A stretch of DNA of 64,000 bases from the NCBI RefSeq assembly GCF_019343455.1, contig NZ_CP049362.1:1178001-1242000 (forward strand), read 5' to 3'. How positions within the stretch are numbered: the first letter of the stretch is position 1; every line of letters begins with the position of its first letter. Positions 57,562-64,000 of this stretch are shown here, one piece after another. The notes beneath the pieces are model-generated. The model was not told where the DNA came from and searched no databases. It saw only the letters and a list, made by a program, of their open reading frames with translations. The DNA is from Alcaligenes ammonioxydans (GTDB taxonomy: Bacteria > Pseudomonadota > Gammaproteobacteria > Burkholderiales > Burkholderiaceae_B). A program made the translations under genes and the position numbers.

Positions 57562-57938
57562 CCGCTTTTATAGGTGGTTGTCGATACAGCAAGGTCCATG
57601 ACAGAGTATCGGGCACAGACAAACAACGGTTTGCCTGGCGCTAGATTCAACGAAGAGTGTTCTTTTTAAAGAATACTGCTCGTTGGGTTATGCAACCCAC
57701 GAATTGCTCTTTAACAATTAGGAAGAAGCACAACGAAGGTGTGTTGTCTAATAAACGCAAGACGATTAGTCGACTTGTGATGACAATACACGGGTTGTGA
57801 TTGCAACAGAACAAATTATGTTCAACGAAAGTTCTCAAAAATATAGACGTTGTCTGATCTTCGGATTGGATAACAGCTAAGGATTGATGAACGGCAACAA
57901 CGTATACTCATATTCCTATAACAGCACCAAGCGTTATA
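57562..57938 (+). other. Internal transcribed spacer before 23S
   Basis: No protein gene is present. It holds the second boxA (57705) and the 5' arm of the 23S processing stem: 57715-57732 is nearly complementary to 60947-60963, and 57733-57742 is complementary to 60901-60910. Confidence 0.75.
57705..57716 (+). promoter_or_regulatory. boxA in the 16S-23S spacer
   Basis: TGCTCTTTAACA is identical to the leader boxA at 55582 and lies about 220 nt before 23S, as in other rrn operons. Confidence 0.85.
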
Positions 57939-60823
<2,885 letters not shown>

Positions 60824-61002
60824 TATAACCCTTGAGGTTGTAGTGAGTTAAGTTGTTGACCACAGAACGTAATATTGAAGTGCAGCGCAACCCGCGCTTG
60901 ACACCTTCGTAACCGCTGCTAGCTGATCCGTACTGATCGCTGGCAGTGTGCTTCTTCCAATTGGCTGGGACGTCCCCTAAAGACGGCCTGGCAACCAGTT
61001 AC

Positions 61003-61116
61003 GCTTGACGACCATAGCAAGGTGGTCCCACACCTTCCCATCCCGAACAGGACTGTGAAACGCCTTTGCGCCGATGATAGTGGACGGACGTCTGTGAAAG
61101 TAGGTCATCGTCAAGC
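61003..61116 (+). rRNA. rrf: 5S ribosomal RNA
   Basis: A sequence of about 114 nt starts GCTTGACGACCATAGCAAGG and ends GGTCATCGTCAAGC, with the ends complementary as in helix I. CCCATCCCGAAC is the conserved loop. It is the last gene of the rRNA operon. Confidence 0.95.
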
Positions 61117-61126
61117 TCTTATTGCT

Positions 61127-61165
61127 CAAAACCCCCGCAAGTATCCCTTGCGGGGGTTTTGTTTT
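61127..61165 (+). terminator. Rho-independent terminator of the rRNA operon
   Basis: A perfect 15-base-pair stem (61127-61141 with 61147-61161) has a five-base loop and is followed by TTTTA. It is 10 nt after 5S. Confidence 0.92.
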
Positions 61166-61553
61166 ATGGGTCGCCAACGCATCGGCGACGGATACACCGG
61201 AACGATGCTGATCGTCTGGCCCCTGGGCTACGACTTCAGGCGTACCCCTCCCCAAACCCGTTCTGGGCACTGCCTATCCCTTCTTGTTGCAGACTACGTC
61301 TCTTGGCCTAAGCCGAGGGGGTCGGTCATTGCGTATGCTTCCTGTCCTTGAGGGTTGATGTTGAGTCCTCTGCGGGTGCTACCTGCACGATGGCAGCCCT
61401 ACGAGGGGCGTGCTCAGCCTTAGCGGCTTGCTGAACCTCAGCCTCTCGCATCAAGCCGCTGTCTATCCGCTGGGTGATCGCGCTACGCTTAGTGCTTTTT
61501 CCTCTTAGCGTGCGTTGCGAGTAACTGGTGTTCCCCTTTTGTGCGGCTGTTGC

Positions 61554-61622
61554 CTTCTTCTTCTTCTTCTTCTTCTTCTTCTTCTTCTTCTTCTTCTTCT
61601 TCTTCTGCTGCTGCTGCTGCTG
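61554..61622. repeat. Compound trinucleotide microsatellite (CTT)17(CTG)6
   Basis: Seventeen CTT units (61554-61604) run into six CTG units (61605-61622). As a trinucleotide it keeps all frames open, so every strand and frame shows poly-amino-acid runs that are not evidence of coding. Confidence 0.95.
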
Positions 61623-61736
61623 CCCACCTCGGGTAGTGACGATGTTTGGCGTTCTGTGATCCAAACACGCCTTGAGCCGTTGGCTTCATCGAGTTGTTGA
61701 CTGCTAGCAGCTTATTCACAATTCCGTAGTCGTTCT

Positions 61737-61780
61737 ATCTATCTATCTATCTATCTGTCTGTCTGTCTGTCTGTCTGTCT
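61737..61780. repeat. Compound tetranucleotide microsatellite (ATCT)5(GTCT)6
   Basis: Five ATCT units (61737-61756) run into six GTCT units (61757-61780). The two blocks differ by one A-to-G change per unit. Confidence 0.95.
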
Positions 61781-62050
61781 GGCTATTGACCACGAGCTAC
61801 TGCTCCGGCGCTCCGCGAGGCTTAGTCTCAGCCTCAGTCTTAGTTGCTGAGCTGCTTACCAGCGTCAGCTCAGACCAAGGCAGCGCCTCCCAGCTGCAGG
61901 CTCTGGCGCCCGTCTGTCTGTAGAAGGTGCCCAGACCACTGTCTAAGTTCGTTCTGCCGATCCACCCTTGATGCGCTCTGAAATTCCTACTCAGTTTCCC
62001 CGTTGCACCGTAGAATACGGATAAATACTTTAGAGCTAAAGGAGTTGCCC

Positions 62051-63631
62051 GTGGGTGGAGAGACAGCAGTAGACGCGATCATAATTGGCGCGGGGCATAA
62101 TGGATTGGCGGCTGCCGTGGAGTTGGCCAGCAAAGGCTGGAAGGTTCTGGTCGTGGAGGCCAAAAGCTCGGCAGGTGGTGCGGTTAGCACCCAGGAACTG
62201 ACTTTGCCAGGCTTCAAGCATGATGTGTGCGCCATGAACCTGTCCTCCTTTGCTGGTTCTGCATTTTTTCAACGTCATAAGGATGCGTTGGTCCGCCATG
62301 GCTTGGCGTTCGTCCCCGCAGAACACTGCTTTGCCAGTGTGTTCCGGGATCAACGCTATTTGGGCGTCAGCACGGATCTGGAAACGACTTTACAGCGGAT
62401 TCGAGCCGTCTCTGAAAAAGACGCGCAGGCCTGGCAGAGCATGCTGGAGGACTTTCAGCGCAAAGCTCCTCATCTGTTTGCGGTCTTGGGTAGTCCTATG
62501 CCTTCCTTGGCGTTGTTCAAAAGCGCGTGGAAAAGCTGGCGTGAGCTGGGTAAGGATGGCGTTGCGGAGCTGATGCAATTGCTGCTGGCGACACCCCGTG
62601 ACTTTTTGGACCGCCATTTCGAGAGCGACTCATTAAAAGCCATGATGGCAGCTTGGGGGCTGCATGTGGATTTCACCCCAGACACCGCCGGCGGTGCCTT
62701 GTTCCCTTATCTGGAATCCATGGCTAATCAAGCCTTCGGTATGGTAATCGGGCAGGGCGGTGCTGATACGATAATCCGCGCCATGACGAGCTTGTTGCAG
62801 GAGCTGGGTGGGGAGTTGCTGTTGAATGCCCCTGTGCAAACAATTGAGCAAGAGAATGGTCGTGCTAGGGCCGTTGTTCTGGCCGATGGGCGTCATCTGA
62901 AAGCAGACAAGGCAGTGATCGCGAATCTGAATCCTCAGCTGGTCTTTGGTCGCCTGGTGCAATCTGCTGCTGTTCCCAAGGAATATCAGAAGAAAGTGGA
63001 TGCGTTCCGGCCGGGGCTGGGGACCATGATGATCCATTTGGCACTGGATGGCCTGCCCGACTGGAAAGCTGGTGCCGAGTTGCAGCGTTTCTCCTACGTG
63101 CATCTGGCACCCGATCTGGCCATGATGAGTCGTGTCTATGCCGAAGCAGCCGCCGGTTTGTTGCCTGCCGAGCCTGTGTTGGTGGTTGGACAAGGTACGG
63201 CTCTTGATCCTTCTCGTGCTCCAGAGGGTAAACACACCTTGTGGATTCAAGTGCGAGTGCTGCCTGCTCAGGTCAAGGGCGACGCTGCCGGCAAGATGGC
63301 TGCAGGTGACTGGGCACAGCTGAAAGACGCATACGCCGAACGGGTTCTGGATCTGCTTGAAAGCTATGCGCCTGGTTTGCGTAGCCAGATTCTGGCCCGC
63401 CATGTCATGTCCCCCCAGGATCTGGAGCAGTTCAATGCGAATCTGATTGGGGGTGATAATCTCTCGGGTAGCCATCACCTGGATCAGAACTTCTTCTTCC
63501 GCCCGGTCGCCGGTTACTCCAAATACAAAACGCCGATCAAGGATCTGTATTTGTGCGGAGCTTCGACCTGGCCCGGTGCGGGGACTGGGGCTGGATCGGG
63601 CTATATGCTGGCCAATCTATTGGCGAAATAA
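62051..63631 (+). CDS. Phytoene desaturase-like / PYROXD2-like FAD oxidoreductase
   Basis: The 526-residue flavoprotein has an N-terminal FAD motif GAGHNG at 13-18 with VLVVEAKSSAGGAV, and a C-terminal YLCGASTWPGAGTGAGSGYM segment that closes the FAD site, as in CrtI-like oxidases and the PYROXD2 group. I prefer the GTG at 62051 because AAAGGAG lies six bases before it; an upstream TTG at 62003 is less likely. No carotenoid genes are near, so the substrate is unknown. A GntR-type regulator gene is convergent, 2 nt away. Confidence 0.85.
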   Translation: MGGETAVDAIIIGAGHNGLAAAVELASKGWKVLVVEAKSSAGGAVSTQELTLPGFKHDVCAMNLSSFAGSAFFQRHKDALVRHGLAFVPAEHCFASVFRDQRYLGVSTDLETTLQRIRAVSEKDAQAWQSMLEDFQRKAPHLFAVLGSPMPSLALFKSAWKSWRELGKDGVAELMQLLLATPRDFLDRHFESDSLKAMMAAWGLHVDFTPDTAGGALFPYLESMANQAFGMVIGQGGADTIIRAMTSLLQELGGELLLNAPVQTIEQENGRARAVVLADGRHLKADKAVIANLNPQLVFGRLVQSAAVPKEYQKKVDAFRPGLGTMMIHLALDGLPDWKAGAELQRFSYVHLAPDLAMMSRVYAEAAAGLLPAEPVLVVGQGTALDPSRAPEGKHTLWIQVRVLPAQVKGDAAGKMAAGDWAQLKDAYAERVLDLLESYAPGLRSQILARHVMSPQDLEQFNANLIGGDNLSGSHHLDQNFFFRPVAGYSKYKTPIKDLYLCGASTWPGAGTGAGSGYMLANLLAK

Positions 63632-63633
63632 AC

Positions 63634-64000
63634 CTAGAGGCCATTCAGACGTTGCCGGGCATGCTCCAGGCGCACCTGTTTGGCTTCCATCTCCTGTAGT
63701 TGCCGCCGTATCCCATCTATATGTTCTTTAGCCGCTCGCCGGGCCAAGTCCGCTTGACCTTGCGTGACGGCATTGCATAACCGGGCATGCTGTCTGTCCA
63801 GCCTGCGTTTGGAGTCATGATCAGGATAGAGGTGCTGCACGGATACGCGTACCGTGGACAGCATCAGTTCATTGAACAGGCTGATCATGTGTACCAGCAC
63901 CGGGTTGTGTGACGCCTCACAGATCGCTGAATGAAAAGCATGGTCAGCCCGAGCAATTTGTTCCGGCGCAGCATCCTGCATTTGCAGATCTTCCAGTTCC
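63634..64000 (-). CDS. GntR/FadR-family transcriptional regulator, 5' part outside the window
   Basis: Only the C-terminal part is present: an FCD-type ligand-binding helical domain with ADHAFHSAICEASHNPVLVH and metal- or ligand-binding histidines, then RLDRQHARLCNAVTQGQADLARRAAKEH, typical of FadR-like regulators. The frame stays open through the window end, so the helix-turn-helix half lies beyond 64000. It is convergent with the flavoprotein gene. Its target is unknown. Confidence 0.82.
   Translation of the reverse strand, partial: ELEDLQMQDAAPEQIARADHAFHSAICEASHNPVLVHMISLFNELMLSTVRVSVQHLYPDHDSKRRLDRQHARLCNAVTQGQADLARRAAKEHIDGIRRQLQEMEAKQVRLEHARQRLNGL

Larger units (their letters stand above)
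61166..62050. other. Gene-free rrn downstream flank
   Basis: About 0.9 kb without a confidently supported gene between the rrn terminator and the next flavoprotein. It holds two compound microsatellites (61554 and 61737) and a low-complexity CTCAG/AGCTG-rich tail at 61806-61900. A minus-strand frame at 61326-61664 runs through the trinucleotide array but starts at TTG and has no recognisable domain. Confidence 0.6.

Noticed and set aside
61515..61700. Plus-strand poly-leucine frame and minus-strand poly-glutamate frame over the trinucleotide array
   Set aside because: The repeat keeps every frame open, so these runs are not evidence of coding; no ribosome-binding site or domain supports them.

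Overview
The window is a chromosomal segment of a betaproteobacterium of the family Alcaligenaceae. The 16S rRNA gene it carries reads, from memory, like Alcaligenes faecalis. The protein genes agree with this: a PriB-containing ribosomal operon, betaproteobacterial ArgA, a dnaE-linked glycosyltransferase cluster and HpnCDE squalene synthesis. Most of the window is housekeeping DNA with short gaps and many ATGA stop/start overlaps. No phage, IS, integrase or CRISPR array is visible.

Layout. 1-7.1 kb: ispA (5' end cut by the window), dxs, folE2, the rpsF-priB-rpsR-rplI operon and dnaB. 7.1-12.0 kb (minus strand): a BASS-family transporter with pdxA, a PIN-PhoH ATPase, and a PrxQ peroxiredoxin with an Mth938-like protein. 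12.2-16.9 kb: alaC-hom-thrC and speG. 17.2-20.2 kb (minus): hpnC-hpnD-hpnE. 20.2-25.0 kb: alr, an SDR, radA, a frameshifted TauE/SafE permease and kdkA. 25.1-29.4 kb: a potFGHI-type polyamine ABC transporter and an ArsC/YffB-like protein. 29.5-34.6 kb: rpiA, phoU, an EAL phosphodiesterase, yggX and argA. 34.7-42.1 kb: hrpA and dnaE. 42.1-48.0 kb: six envelope-glycan genes, most with overlapping ends, the first overlapping dnaE. 48.1-50.1 kb (minus): a GT9-YdcF-YkgJ operon. 50.2-54.2 kb: msbA, a small lipoprotein and rng. 54.2-62.0 kb: a complete 16S-tRNA-Ile-tRNA-Ala-23S-5S operon with unusual flanks. 62.0-64.0 kb: a phytoene-desaturase-like flavoprotein and the 3' part of a GntR/FadR regulator.

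How the genes connect. Dxs and IspA supply isoprenoid diphosphates, and HpnCDE convert farnesyl diphosphate to squalene. KdkA, the glycosyltransferases, the GT9 enzyme, the deacetylases and MsbA point to lipopolysaccharide assembly and export. PotFGHI imports polyamines and SpeG acetylates them. AlaC, Hom and ThrC form one overlapping amino-acid operon.

The least ordinary DNA is in the two flanks of the rRNA operon. Upstream lies a roughly 230-nt imperfect hairpin and an (AGTT)8(AGGT)7 array. Downstream lie (CTT)17(CTG)6 and (ATCT)5(GTCT)6. All three arrays are two adjacent blocks whose units differ by one base, which is unusual in a bacterial chromosome. I see no convincing new multi-gene system. 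These flanks, the frameshifted permease and the envelope cluster with two deacetylases are the items most worth a second look.
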